A DNA stretch of 64,000 bases, taken from contig OX485806.1 in the NCBI GenBank assembly GCA_950295325.1, positions 13,704,001 to 13,768,000 on the forward strand, written 5' to 3'. The position numbers and the translations under genes were made by a program. Shown piece by piece: positions 10,511 to 20,340 of this stretch. The DNA comes from Polytrichum commune. Lineage: Eukaryota; Streptophyta; Polytrichopsida; Polytrichales; Polytrichaceae. The stretch's first letter is position 1; the number at the start of each line of letters is the position of its first letter. A model generated the notes under the pieces. The model had not been told where the DNA came from. It searched no databases and saw only the letters and a list, made by a program, of their open reading frames with translations.

Positions 10511-11198
10511 TACGTGTTTGCATATGTGATGCACTGAGTCCTTGCAATTTCACTTGAAGCGTTGTTTGTATCGTAGGTTGGATTTGCCAAAGGAGTGGCG
10601 GTTCAGTTGCTGAGCAAACCTCGTGACGACCCCTCCACCGAAATCGTTGGTGCAGGAGTATTGCATGGACTGCCTGGAGAGTCTACCCACTGCGTCACCA
10701 TAGAATATGACGAGTTCTCCGTTCAGGTGCAGTCCAGCCTCAAAGACGACCACGAACTTCAGTGTCCAGTGGAGGATGAAAACGTGCTCTCAATGAATCA
10801 GGCCGTAGGTTGGTTCGTTCGCTGGCCTGCGACAGACATAAGACTCTTGGACGCCCCAGTCGAAGAAGCAGCGGGGACAGTGGAGACCGCTCCTGACTCC
10901 AATGCCACCAACGCTCCATCAGAGGGGAGGGCAACAACACGAGCTGGTGCGAAGAAGCTCAAGTCCCCAATGAAAGAAAATACCAAATCTCCTCCGAAGA
11001 AGCAGAAGACGAAGGAGGATACAAGAAAGTTGCCTAGGAAAGTTGCATTCAACGACAAAGCAGAGGTCAGTTATGTCAATCAATGTTTATGCATTTATAA
11101 TATTTGACGCGGTTTAACGTATATGTCACCCTCGGATAACGTGTGCGTTAAACAGCGTTAAACAACGTTACTGTAGACAATGTTCTCCTCTAGTGCAG

Positions 11199-11535
11199 TA
11201 TGGGTTTTGATGCAAGTATAGGGGCGGTGTTTTCCAATACGCAGAAGCGCTTGATTTGTCTACGGTCTCGGGCATCCAAATCACGAACTGAACAGAAAAG
11301 TAGATCCCATTTGAAGGCGTTGGTCCAGGCCATTTCTTTCCTCTACCCTGATAATGACGGAATTGTGTATACAGGAAGAAGTTGGGGGTTCGGTGAAGTT
11401 GCCGGGACATCAAGCGACTCTGCCGGTGAGAGCCTATAAACGGGTATGAGCTCATTGATCGAAATCCATTACATGAGATTGATTGGCTTATAGGTTGTTG
11501 TGACCTCACCGTTGGTTTGATCACGTGGGCTGTGT
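11199..11535 (+). pseudogene. decayed 3' coding part of the CACTA
   Basis: After a candidate acceptor (CTCTAGTGCAG ending at 11198) an open frame runs from ATG 11200 to 11439. A second frame gives INGYELIDRNPLHEIDWLIG (about 11433-11493) and CCDLTVGLITWA up to a TAG. The peptides are not low-complexity and look protein-like, but the frame changes near 11430. I do not recognise a domain. It may be the last exon(s) of the TnpA-like gene or a remnant of a second ORF. Confidence 0.3.
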
Positions 11536-11829
11536 AGATTAAGAAGAATCCAGCCTGAGCCTTCCGGGATGTACACACGGTTTGCCTCCTTTACATGTCA
11601 ACCACATCTCCAAGAGGTGGATCCACTGATTTTCGTAGGCAGTTGCACGCTACGGCAATGTTCATGTAGACTTTAGGCTCTGTTGTATTTGATTGACAGA
11701 ACATTGTATCCGCATTATTTTAAATGAAATCTAGAATTTTTCATATTGTGTCACATCTCTTCGTGCGCACAATGAAGTGCTCAATCTTACACCCATGCTC
11801 CGTTTACTGATGTTCATATGCGTATTTAT
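11536..11829. other. no gene seen
   Basis: Unremarkable sequence inside the CACTA between the last coding fragment and the right subterminal array. A few short in-frame peptides only. Confidence 0.4.
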
Positions 11830-12067
11830 GCATGTGATATGTACGTTTCTTATAACGTTATAACGTGTTTATTTGTGTGTTACAAAGCGTTTAATTGTGT
11901 ATTAGAAAGCGTTTGTTTGTGTGTTACAAAGCAATTAATTGTATGTTACAAAGCGTTTAATTGTGTATAACAAAGCGGTTAATTATGTGTTAACAAGCGT
12001 TTAATTGTCTGTCACAACACGTTATAACGCGTTTAATTGTGTTTTAATTGACGCTTCGTTCGCGTTT
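11830..12067. repeat. CACTA right subterminal tandem array, proximal part
   Basis: Units of the form AAAGCGTTTAATTGTGTGTTAC repeat about eight times between 11850 and 12040 with a period close to 22-24 bases. The array is interrupted at 12068-12075, the left target duplication of the hAT-like insertion, and resumes beyond 13490. Confidence 0.65.
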
Positions 12068-12075
12068 TGTATGAC

Positions 12076-13482
12076 CAGGGTTGTCTATTGTGTCGTGACG
12101 GAGGGTAATCCCGGCATAATGTCGTGCCGTCACGACACGTATCCGTCACGACATTATGCCGGATGCTGTCTTTATCCTGACGGACTTGAATTTTACCGAT
12201 TTTTTTGTGTAATTACATTAACCCAATTCGGACACGTAGGATTTACAATGTCCACGTGTGATGACATGTCAGCAAAGTAAAGGTAAAGTGGGGAAAAATT
12301 TACTAGAGCCCGTCCGCCCCCCCGTCCGTCCCTGTTCCCGACCCCGTCCGCTCCGTTCCCAACCCCGTACGCCCCGTTCCCCCCCGTCCGCTCCCCCGTC
12401 CGCCCCAGTTTTTTTCTTTTTTTTCCCCTTCCCCGTCCGCCCCATTTTTTTAAAAAAATTTCCCCCCCCTCCGTCCGCTCCCGTTCCCCCCCGTCCGCCC
12501 CCGTTCCCGACCCCGTCCGCTCCGTTCCCAACCCCGTACGCCCCGTTCCCCCCCGTCCGCCCGTCCGCCCCAGTTTTTTTTTTTTTTTTTTTTTTTCTTC
12601 CCCCCCCCTTCCCCGTCCGCCCCATTTTAAAAAAAAACAAAATTTCCCCCCCCCCTCCATCCGCTCCCGTCCGCCCCCGTTCCCGACCCCGTCCGCTCCG
12701 TTCCCAACCCCGTACGCCCCGTTCCCCCCCCCGTCCGCCCCAGTTTTTTTTTTTTTTTTCCCCCCCCCCCCCTTCCCCGTCCGCCCCATTTTTAAAAAAA
12801 AATTTCCCCCCCCTCCGTCCGCTCCCGTTCCCCCCCGTCCACCCCCGTTCCCGACCCCGTCCGCCCCCGTTCCCGACCCCGTCCGCCCCCGTTCCCAACC
12901 CCGTCCGCTCCGTTCCCAACCCCGTTCCCCTCCGTCCGCTCCCCCGTCCGCCCCCCCCTTCCCCGTCCGCCCCATTTTTTTTTTTTTTAAATTTCCCCCC
13001 CCTCCGTCCGCTCCCGTTCCCCCCCCGTCCGCCCCCGTTCCCGACCCCGTCCGCTCCGTTCCCCCCCCCCGTCCGCTCCCGTTCCCCCCGTCCGCCCCCG
13101 TTCCCGACCCCGTCCGCTCCCGTTCCCAACCCCGTCCGCTCCGTTCCTGCCCCCGTTCCCGACCTCGTCCGCTCCGTTCCCCCCCCCCACCCCCGTCCGC
13201 CCCACACCCTCCTTAGTCGTTTTTTACTACTTTGATTTTAACAAAATGGTAAACAAAATGGCAAAATGATTTACCTGGCGCTAGGCATATCCACGACCAC
13301 GTCGGCGTTTTCTGCCACATAGGACGCCACCTTGGCAAGAAGGTAAGTATTTTACCCACCCTAGTCCGTTCCCCCTATGTTGACCCTACGTGGACCCTAT
13401 TGTGTCGTGACGGAGGGGTCCGTCACGACACGACACGACATGACGGCACGACACCGTCATGACGTCGCGATAGACAACCCTG
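12076..13482. mobile_element. non-autonomous hAT-like element carrying a C-rich minisatellite
   Basis: Both ends begin with the perfect 13-bp inverted repeat CAGGGTTGTCTAT, and TGTATGAC stands directly outside each (12068-12075, 13483-13490). An 8-bp target duplication with CAGGG-type ends is the hAT signature. Each subterminal region is rich in the word GTCGTGACGG and forms a stem: 16-bp perfect arms CCGGCATAATGTCGTG at 12111-12126 and 12147-12162 on the left, and 12-bp arms TGTCGTGACGGA at 13403-13414 and 13419-13430 on the right. There is no transposase; long reading frames in the centre are artefacts of the minisatellite. The perfect duplication implies that this insertion is younger than the CACTA it sits in. 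Confidence 0.85.
12300..13203. repeat. C-rich (G-rich on minus strand) minisatellite with higher-order units
   Basis: The core is built from CCCCGTCCGCTCCGTTCCC-type words with homopolymer runs of C, T and A. A landmark, GTCCGCCCCATTT, recurs at about 12435, 12615, 12779 and 12965, giving a higher-order period of 164-186 bases. The minus strand has closely spaced G3-G8 runs, compatible with G-quadruplex structure. Reading frames of 260-325 codons cross it on both strands; they are composition artefacts and are not annotated as genes. Confidence 0.85.
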
Positions 13483-13490
13483 TGTATGAC

Positions 13491-14190
13491 CTTATCTCGC
13501 GTTACAGAACGTTATTACTTACGTTTAATAGTGTTTGTATGTGTCATAATGGTCATGAGCTATGCATCTGGATGAACATTACATTGCGTTTCAGTGAACA
13601 CACAAAATCCTCTTTGATGTTACAAAGAGTTGACGTTGCGAACGTCAACTTCCGTCTAAAAGCGTTTTCCAAAACGCATTCAAATATGTGACACATGCGT
13701 TTATCAGCGTCCAAACACGTTATAATGAACGTCCAGAACGCACTTCCAAAACACGCCACACTGCATTTACGTAAACATACAATACCCGACACCCTAAATG
13801 CGAACCGCGAATATAGGATCATTCCATGATCATGACACGTGTCACCATCTAAACCATCTAAACCCAACTGCCACGCAATATCTGACGTGGAATGGACAAC
13901 GGTGGGAAATATCCACGTAAGCTCCAACGTGGAATAAAAACGGCGGGAAATGCTCACGTGGCAAGTAGGTAACTCCCTCGATTTACTGACCCCATGTAAT
14001 TTCTAGTTATCCCAATTAACGTGAATTAACAGAGATAACGTGCGCGCGTTAAACCGTTTAACGTGCACATGACGCGTCGCGTTAAAACCAAAAGACGTCC
14101 GTGACACAAGCGTCACTTTTCACTAGTCAAAAAATCCACGTTAAACCGCGTTAAAAACCGCGTTAAACCGCGTCATTTTCGACGCGGCTT
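13491..14190. repeat. CACTA right subterminal region, distal part
   Basis: It is dense in GCGTTT, AACGTC and GTTAAACCGCG words and ends with CGTTAAACCGCGTTAAAAAC-type direct repeats at 14140-14175, just before the CACTA terminus. It continues the array broken by the hAT-like element. Confidence 0.6.
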
Positions 14191-14236
14191 TCTTCTAGTG
14201 TTCGGAGATGGCTGTGCGGCTTTGCAGGGCTGAAAG

Positions 14237-14680
14237 ATGTTGGACGTGCATGACCTGGGACAATATAAACGTTATTCAGAGAATAGGGCGTATCTTAATG
14301 AAGAGGCCAAGACTTTATTCAAGGAGGAGTTGAAGATGCATACCTACATAGATATCATCAACCCTTCATGTCTCAAGGGGACATTTTTTCTGAATATTTG
14401 TGGAGGAAATAAGGCGCATATAGTAGCACATGTTAGTATTAAGCACCTTTTCCCCTGAGTGTTTATTGAATTTTGGATTTTATCGTTATAGTGCAATATG
14501 TACTAGAGAACCATTTCAGGAGAATTTTTTTCATTCAATGTTTTTTGCAGGCCTTGGATATGAAGGTTGTGGACATTGTGCCGGTGGAGATATTAGAGAA
14601 TGCCAAGACAAAAATGATTGCCGCAGTTGACTGGAGCCTACAAAGGTGGTATGAAGAAGGAAAAAATATCTGCCCATGAT
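14237..14680 (+). pseudogene. exon pair of an unknown gene, right of the CACTA
   Basis: ATG 14237 opens a frame reading LGQYKRYSENRAYLNEEAKT and ending at a plausible donor (ACAT|GTTAGT) near 14430. A second exon begins after TTTTTGCAG at 14550. It reads ALDMKVVDIVPVEILENAKT, then MIAAVDWSLQRWYEEG, and then shifts frame near 14655. The peptides are helical and charged. I do not recognise the family. Position and direction suit either the 5' part of the FCP1-like gene that follows or the 3' half of the gene broken by the CACTA. Confidence 0.35.
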
Positions 14681-14914
14681 ATGGAAAAGGAAGAATATCA
14701 TATCAAAGTGGATTCGGATATTGAGCGCGAGAGGAGAAGAAAGTGTGCCAATGACACTTATGAGGAGAAGGATAATGTTCTAGATCCGCAAGGTCAGCAT
14801 GATTAGCCATCTACTCCACAAAATAACCCAATTTTTTACCTAGGGGTGTCTGAAGAGGAAGAGGTGGAGGAGGTCATGACAGATATCGAGGGTGGAGGGG
14901 CTAGCAGGCTCCCT

Positions 14915-14974
14915 CACGGGTGTTCACCCGTAGGGGGATATCCCGGAGCAGGTTCCCACGGATGTTCACCCGTG
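14915..14974. repeat. two copies of palindrome CACGGGTGTTCACCCGTG inside an exon
   Basis: Copies at 14915-14932 and 14957-14974 lie in the acidic exon and are translated in frame, giving the duplicated peptide HGCSPV. Each is a nearly perfect inverted repeat around GTTC. The same palindrome recurs in the intron and 3' flank of this gene. Confidence 0.75.
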
Positions 14975-16580
14975 AGGGTTGTGGAGGTGGGGGTGGAGGG
15001 GGAGGGGGAAGAGGAAGATGAAGATGAGATCTCCAACTTAGAGGAAGTTGTTCGTCCACAGCCCGATCACAACCTCCATCTCCCTGTGGGGTCTTTCTCG
15101 TCCGGTATTCCATCTACACCTGGCCGAGGGTTTCTACAGTTTGATACATCTAGAGGGAGTCATAAACAACTAGATATTCATTCTATGGAAGAATCTGAAG
15201 AAGATGAGCATCCGCAGTCAACGGAAGAAGCTCGGCTAGAAGCTAATCTTGCTGCAAGGTCCACATCAAAACCGTCTGCGAGGAGAAAAATGAAAGCTCC
15301 CCGAAAGGGAAGGTCATCTCTACGTCCCCCTAGAGTTGGAGAGAATTCTCGTTCTTCGGAGGTAATGGAGCATTCTGGTCTTGATCGCGAGGTTGAATCT
15401 TGCCAAATTCATGAAGGTGGTGCAACACAATTGGCGGAGGATGCACCTATCAGCCATCTTCAGGATGTGGAGGATGTTCCGTCCGATGCAAGGATGTCTG
15501 AAGTTGTGCATGTTGAAGGGACAAGCGCCGATTTAAACGTCAGCTCACTTGTGAAGGAGGTTGCTGCTACCGTTCTCGAGGTCCTAGGCCAAGGACGATC
15601 ACACCGAGATTCCACTGGAGTTGTGGTGGTAGAGGAGCCTATAGCCGCGCCACCGTCCAATGAGGTAGAGGTGGTCATTTGAACCGAAGTCATATGCTTG
15701 GATAGCGATGACGATATGCCTGAAAGATGCGTAGAACTAGATGTGAGGGTGAAGGTGAGAGATTGAGTTTCACATCGGGTTCGGGGGACGTTTGCCGACT
15801 ACATGACAGACGATTCCGAGGATGAAGATTATGGGAAGCCTGGGTACAACCGAGTGAAACTCAACTTTGTTGATGACCCTCACCCGGTGTTTGTTGGGAG
15901 ACCTCCACCGAATGTATCGGACAAAGACATGGGCAAGGAAACGGATAGGAAGGACAAGGTGCATTTTGCCCCATTTGTGGACAAATATTTGTCCACAAGT
16001 TCCCAAGAATGTGCGATTGAATCCGGCGCATATGTACAAGTCGTATGACTATCACAAGATGTTCGCTTATCTCTCCACTCCAGCGTTTTATGAAGCAGTT
16101 AAGGTGAAACATATTCTTCATGCCGCTTCATTACAGGAAATGAGAAAGAGATGGAGAGCGTTTGAAACTCCAAAACATCGTGAAGGACAAGGTCAATTCC
16201 ACGGATCCTCGGCCACTCAAGCTGATAGTGTTGTGGACTCTACCTTGGAGATCATTGACATTAGTGGAGTGCCAGAGTCTCCAAGGAGCGAAGTCCATGT
16301 TGCAATTGATGAGTCTTCAAGCCCTTATGTCGGTCGTTTTGCTCGGGCTCATCCGGCATCGTCCGAAATGGTAAGATATACCCCCCTCCCATTGCAATTG
16401 TGTGTTCAGCTTGGAAGCAAAGTCCTCATGATTCTTAAAAGTCTCTTTGCAACAGGTATTGGTTGCGGCAGAAGGAGATGTCATTCCACCGAGATCTCAT
16501 GACGACCCTGTACATGCTGCGGATCCCCCCTTAAACCAAGCTCAAGGTATCATATGTAGTGTTATTTGAATGAACTTGGT

Positions 16581-16703
16581 CCCACGGGTGAACGCCCGTG
16601 GGTCCACCGGTATATACTTTTCTATTTCCACACAAATTGTATTGTCATGACTAATACTTCTACCAAGGCTCTCTGATATTGTGCCCACGGGCGTTCACCC
16701 ATA
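16581..16703. repeat. two copies of the same palindrome inside an intron
   Basis: Copies start at 16583 (CACGGGTGAACGCCCGTG) and 16685 (CCACGGGCGTTCACCCAT). Both lie between the exon ending at 16546 and the FCP1-domain exon starting at 16912. Confidence 0.75.
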
Positions 16704-17979
16704 GGAGAGTATGGGTTTGAGCATGTGGATCTCATAAGTCGTGTGTGCATGTGGTCACAGGTCATATAACCGATGACGAAATACCTCCTTCGGTACGATA
16801 TTCTACCCTAAATCGCAAAACTAATTAATAAATGTGTAGGCATTCTTTCCTCTTGCAAATGCATACTCATGTCTACCCAACCTATTGTTTCCTTAGGTAA
16901 AAATCCTTTAGAATGACACTCAATTTTTTCATCGTCAAATCTTCACCTCTCCGAGCATTGTTGTCCATTGGAGAGAGAAGATATGGTTAGTGTTGGATGT
17001 CAACGGGATCCTTGTGAGGTCAACAAAGTGCGACAATGTCAACACCAGGAAGACTCTTGAATGACAACATAGCCCCCTGATAACCGGAAGGTTGGCTCCA
17101 CTCTTTCTCTCATATAGTGCCCTCATACCTAGGAAAGGACTGGGACGCTTTCTGTGTTTTATTCTTTCAAACGTCCATGTTGTCATCTGGTCGTCGAAGC
17201 TTATGAAGAATCTCCAGCCAATTGTCCGACACTTCTTCAAAGGTTGTAGACATCCCGAGTTTGTGTTTGGGCAAGAAATGTGTCACACTCTGAAAGATGA
17301 GAGCGGACAAAATCTTCCTAGTCCTATGAATGCTGATTCAAGCTTCTTCATGAAGGACCTGTGCGCATTTTTTGAGTGGAGTCGGATGCATCCAGTGCCG
17401 CATACGAAGGAACCCTCTCCTAGAATTACATTACTTGTTGATGACTCCCCTTACAAATGCATCCCAAACCCTCATGGGAGCTACGTTAACCCTCCCCCTT
17501 TTCTGTCAAAGCAAAGCTTGGATACTCTGCATAATTACCTGCAAAGGCTCTTGAGTTCTCAACAGTATGTGCCACATTTTGTGGGGAGCAACCCTTATCC
17601 ATTAGGCTAGGGACCCTTCAATCTAAAGCCGCCAAGTTCTCATATTTATAAGCATGCATTAGCTAGACATAAAATATTGAATTATGCCCGTATAGTTCCA
17701 GAGGCTCCTCTTGCACATAATGTCCTTCTTCCATGCAATCTTATCTTCTTGTATCGTAACAGCATTCCCCATTCCATATGCGACCTAAGAACTATATTGC
17801 CACTCCACCTCGTCGGCAACGTGCTCCGGATGCTAACGCCGACTTCGCCAAAGTGACATCTCCATGCCCTGAGGTAATTCATTTTCCACTTGAATCCCAT
17901 TTTCGTAGTTATGTTTCATCCTAGGGATTCTAATATCATTTTGTCCTTTGTTGTGTTAGACACAGATGCTCCAAACATG

Positions 17980-18030
17980 CGATGTTGCGGTTGTGGTTGC
18001 GGTTGCGGTTGTTGTTCCGGTCGCGGTTGC
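17980..18030. repeat. GGTTGC hexanucleotide repeat
   Basis: GGTTGC/GGTTGT units repeat about seven times. Depending on frame they encode alternating Gly-Cys or Val-Ala, so the reading frame of this exon-like segment cannot be decided from composition. Confidence 0.7.
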
Positions 18031-18373
18031 AGCTCCAGTGACTACTCCACACGCTCGGGTGAAGAGACACCTTTCTCTACAAACCACTCACCCCAATGAG
18101 CGAGCCCACAGGTTCTGGAAATAGTTCTGGATGTTGGAGGTGTAGTTCGCCCAATACCACCTCATCAATGTCTGATTACGTGGCTGCAAGGATGAAACAA
18201 TTTCGAGAAGCTACAGTTTTGATGACGGACAAACTACGGCTTGAAGAGGTCAAGCGCAAGCAATGTAGTGCAGCTCAAAGAGAACCTCATGACAAGAAAT
18301 TGAAGAGGATTAATGATTCATACCCCTCTTGTAGATAGCCAGACCTTTATGGTTATAGATTGGCCCGACTGTG

Positions 18374-18840
18374 TAACTGGCGTGGTGTTGGTTGTCTACG
18401 GGTGTTCACCCATGGTTACAACAATTCATCTACTTTGTGACATATTTTGTGCCCACTGTGGCATCTATGATTCAACCAAATGATTTTTTGACACTTTTGT
18501 TGTCATGCGCACGGTGGTCTACTGGTTATGTTGACCCTCTTTTGTGTAGTCGGGTATGACTTGTAGACCTTCCTGCATGTGTTATGGATCTTGCATCATG
18601 TGTTGCATGGCGTTGGTTGGTCACGGGCGTTCACTCGTGGTTAGATGTATCCGTATACTCCGAGTAGTATTAAGTGCCCATTATGGCTTTTATGATTAGA
18701 CGCATGATATTTGAATACATTTGTTGTCATGCACATGGTTGTTCCTTGGTGGTGTCGACCATATTTGTGTTATGGATATAGGCTCATGTGTTGCGTGGTG
18801 TTGGTTGGTCACCGGTGAACACCCGTGGTTACAGCTGGGC
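18374..18840. repeat. diverged tandem repeat (188-225 bp) carrying the palindrome
   Basis: Two and a half units, each opening with a TGGCGTGGTGTTGGTTG-like word followed by the palindrome (18397-18414, 18622-18639, 18810-18827). Later landmarks such as TTTTGTTGTCATGC also recur at this spacing. It lies directly 3' of the FCP1-like gene. Confidence 0.7.
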
Positions 18841-20340
18841 TAAGTTTTGTTTTGGGCAACAGTATGCATTCTTGTAGCTTATATGTATCAACCAATGTGC
18901 ATGAAATAATGTGCTATTCTATCTTGATGACCTTCCTCTTGTTCTAAACCTTGTCAATGATGGCAATTTCATGGGGATTTACTCGTGAACTACGTTCCCA
19001 ATGCACGTTCCCATCGGTACGAATTGCCTCATAATGGCCCAATTGGCTCATTTTAGTTAATAAGGCAATCAACGTGTTAGTGGAAAAATATCATTTGACT
19101 TTGGTAAGGCTTGTACTTAAAAGGCTATAAACTAAGAAAAGACAATTTGTCCCAAAAATGATTGCTCTCAGGCCCAAGTACTTTCACGAGCGTTTAAGGT
19201 CTCAAGATCTAAATTTCATACATATCCTGTAAATTTCATTGATGAATTCCCGCAAGTAGTAGTAAAACTAGTTTGGCAATAAAATATATTTATATTAAAA
19301 TATTATTATCTTCAGTTTGCCAAATCTTTGGTAAGATGGTTCTCCATAGTTACTAAAACTGGATGATTTCTAGTCTTAGAGGACATTCCATCCTATGGGT
19401 ACGTCCAGGCCCCTTATTTGATAAGATATTGTGAACTAGATTTTAGCTAAAATCCCGATCGTTTGTTGTATTTTTAGCCTCGACTGATGTTCGGAAGAAA
19501 GAAATTTGGTTGTCCCGAGTGTTTCATGTGTTCTTAATGGAATCGATCATTCAACTACAATTATGGCTTAGCTCTCTAGCGATATAGTCTTCCCCTTGAT
19601 GACTTTATGTAAAAATTTCTTCTCATTTCTCTTTTAAAGGTGAAATTTTTTTTCGAGCACGAGCGTATAAGTTTTTCGACTCGAGATAGAGATTTTTCTT
19701 TTGTTTGTTACAACCTTGAATGTATAATAAGAGTCGTCTTACCTAAACCACTACACAAGGCTACGCATTCACCAAACAACTTCACAGTTGGAGCGTAACT
19801 ATCCAATATCTAAAGAAAAATATACTTCTTTTAATTGGCAGGAGACCATTTTTTTGGAATTTTAAATGCCTCATAACATCTATTTTTATGTCATTAGATG
19901 TATGTTTTTACCGTATTAAAATATTTTTTAATACAATAATTTTTTATCGCAGTGTACCTACTGCAATCATTTTTTTTGCAAAATATTTACTGAAATATTT
20001 TTTTACCACAAGACCCATAGTCTGGTTGACGCTTCTTTACATACATAGAAGGTTTGTTGTTCTTCTTCTTTTTATCTTGTTATCTTAATATAAAAATATT
20101 TTTATTTATTTTACACTCTAAAATCCGCGTAGAGCCTCTGGTTGAAGACGCATCCAAAGCCCCACATCCAGCGGCGCCCCATGTCCTCGTTTATCCACGT
20201 AAACTTGAAAACATCTTCTCTAAACCTTCTTCATATCATCCTCCCAGCATCTATGAGTTGATTGTAACTTGGTATTCTTTTATTCAATCTTACATTTTTA
20301 CCTTACTAAATTGTTGTTCATAAATTATTATGATCTATCT
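18841..20340. other. no gene seen
   Basis: AT-rich intergenic sequence. Only short reading frames (for example 19888-20088), without recognisable domains. Confidence 0.5.

Larger units (their letters stand above)
8777..11065 (+). pseudogene. TnpA/Transposase_24-like CACTA protein gene with two nonsense codons
   Basis: Exons read as 8777-9532 (donor GTAAGT), about 9767-10381 (donor GTAACT) and 10577-11065 (donor GTCAGT); the readable junctions are phase 0. Exon A has an acidic tract (residues about 75-105), then a region like the plant Transposase_24 family. That region reads SWFNTRMSRCMMRVKY, a TAA stop (9338-9340), then INKLIKEGG and DLQHWEKLVELREDPAVLEKS. Exon B is coiled-coil-like and highly charged (MRRREREETLLTKKRK), then carries a TAG at 10076-10078, and continues in the same frame as an E/A/T-rich acidic tail. 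Exon C ends with SMNQAVGWFVRWPATDI, resembling the conserved C-terminal block of plant CACTA ORF1 proteins, followed by a Lys-rich nuclear-localisation-like tail. The expected role is DNA binding at the subterminal repeats. The nonsense codons make this copy defective. Confidence 0.6.
7194..14200 (+). mobile_element. CACTA (En/Spm) transposon, degenerate, with a nested hAT-like insertion
   Basis: The right end reads TTTCTTCTAGTG, that is, CACTAGAAGAAAGC on the minus strand, the classic CACTA terminus. The proposed left end, GACTAGAGGAAAAC at 7194, matches it at 11 of 14 positions and has lost the first C. TTC flanks both ends (7191-7193, 14201-14203), fitting the 3-bp duplication of CACTA elements. 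Inside are a TnpA/Transposase_24-like gene (8777-11065), a small two-exon ORF (7577-8112), and dense subterminal motif arrays at both ends and in the introns. No TnpD-type transposase was recognised, so the copy is probably non-autonomous. A hAT-like element (12076-13482) interrupts the right subterminal region. The left boundary is the least certain part. Confidence 0.65.
14844..18338 (+). pseudogene. multi-exon gene with an FCP1/NLI-type HAD phosphatase domain, nonsense-bearing
   Basis: The first readable exon (14844 to about 16045, acceptor TTTTTTACCTAG) is acidic and low-complexity, with two in-frame TGA codons (15680, 15764). A frame change near 16030 leads to KMFAYLSTPAFYEAVKVKHI and a donor at 16373. 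Exon 16456-16546 follows. Exon 16912-17610 carries the recognisable domain: KIWLVLDVNGILV (motif I, catalytic Asp kept, second Asp replaced by Asn), HVVIWSSKLMKNL (motif II) and LLVDDSPYKCIPNP (motif III). This order is that of the FCP1-homology/NIF family, which acts on phospho-Ser/Thr such as the RNA polymerase II CTD. One TGA (17062-17064) splits motifs I and II. Later exon-like pieces (17776-17877, 17947-18114, 18096-18338) end in a basic coiled-coil-like tail. The domain call is firm; activity and full exon structure are not. Confidence 0.55.

Noticed and set aside
11161-11195. CACTAGAGGAGAACA (read on the minus strand) as a CACTA right end at 11195
   Set aside because: The flanking trinucleotide CAG does not match TTC left of 7194, motif arrays continue beyond it, and it fits an intron acceptor (CTCTAGTGCAG). 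The end at 14200 with TTC is better.
12193-13235. Three long reading frames (260-325 codons) across the C-rich region on both strands
   Set aside because: They are Pro/Arg/Phe- or Gly/Arg/Thr-only translations of the minisatellite; the simple repeat composition keeps frames open without coding.
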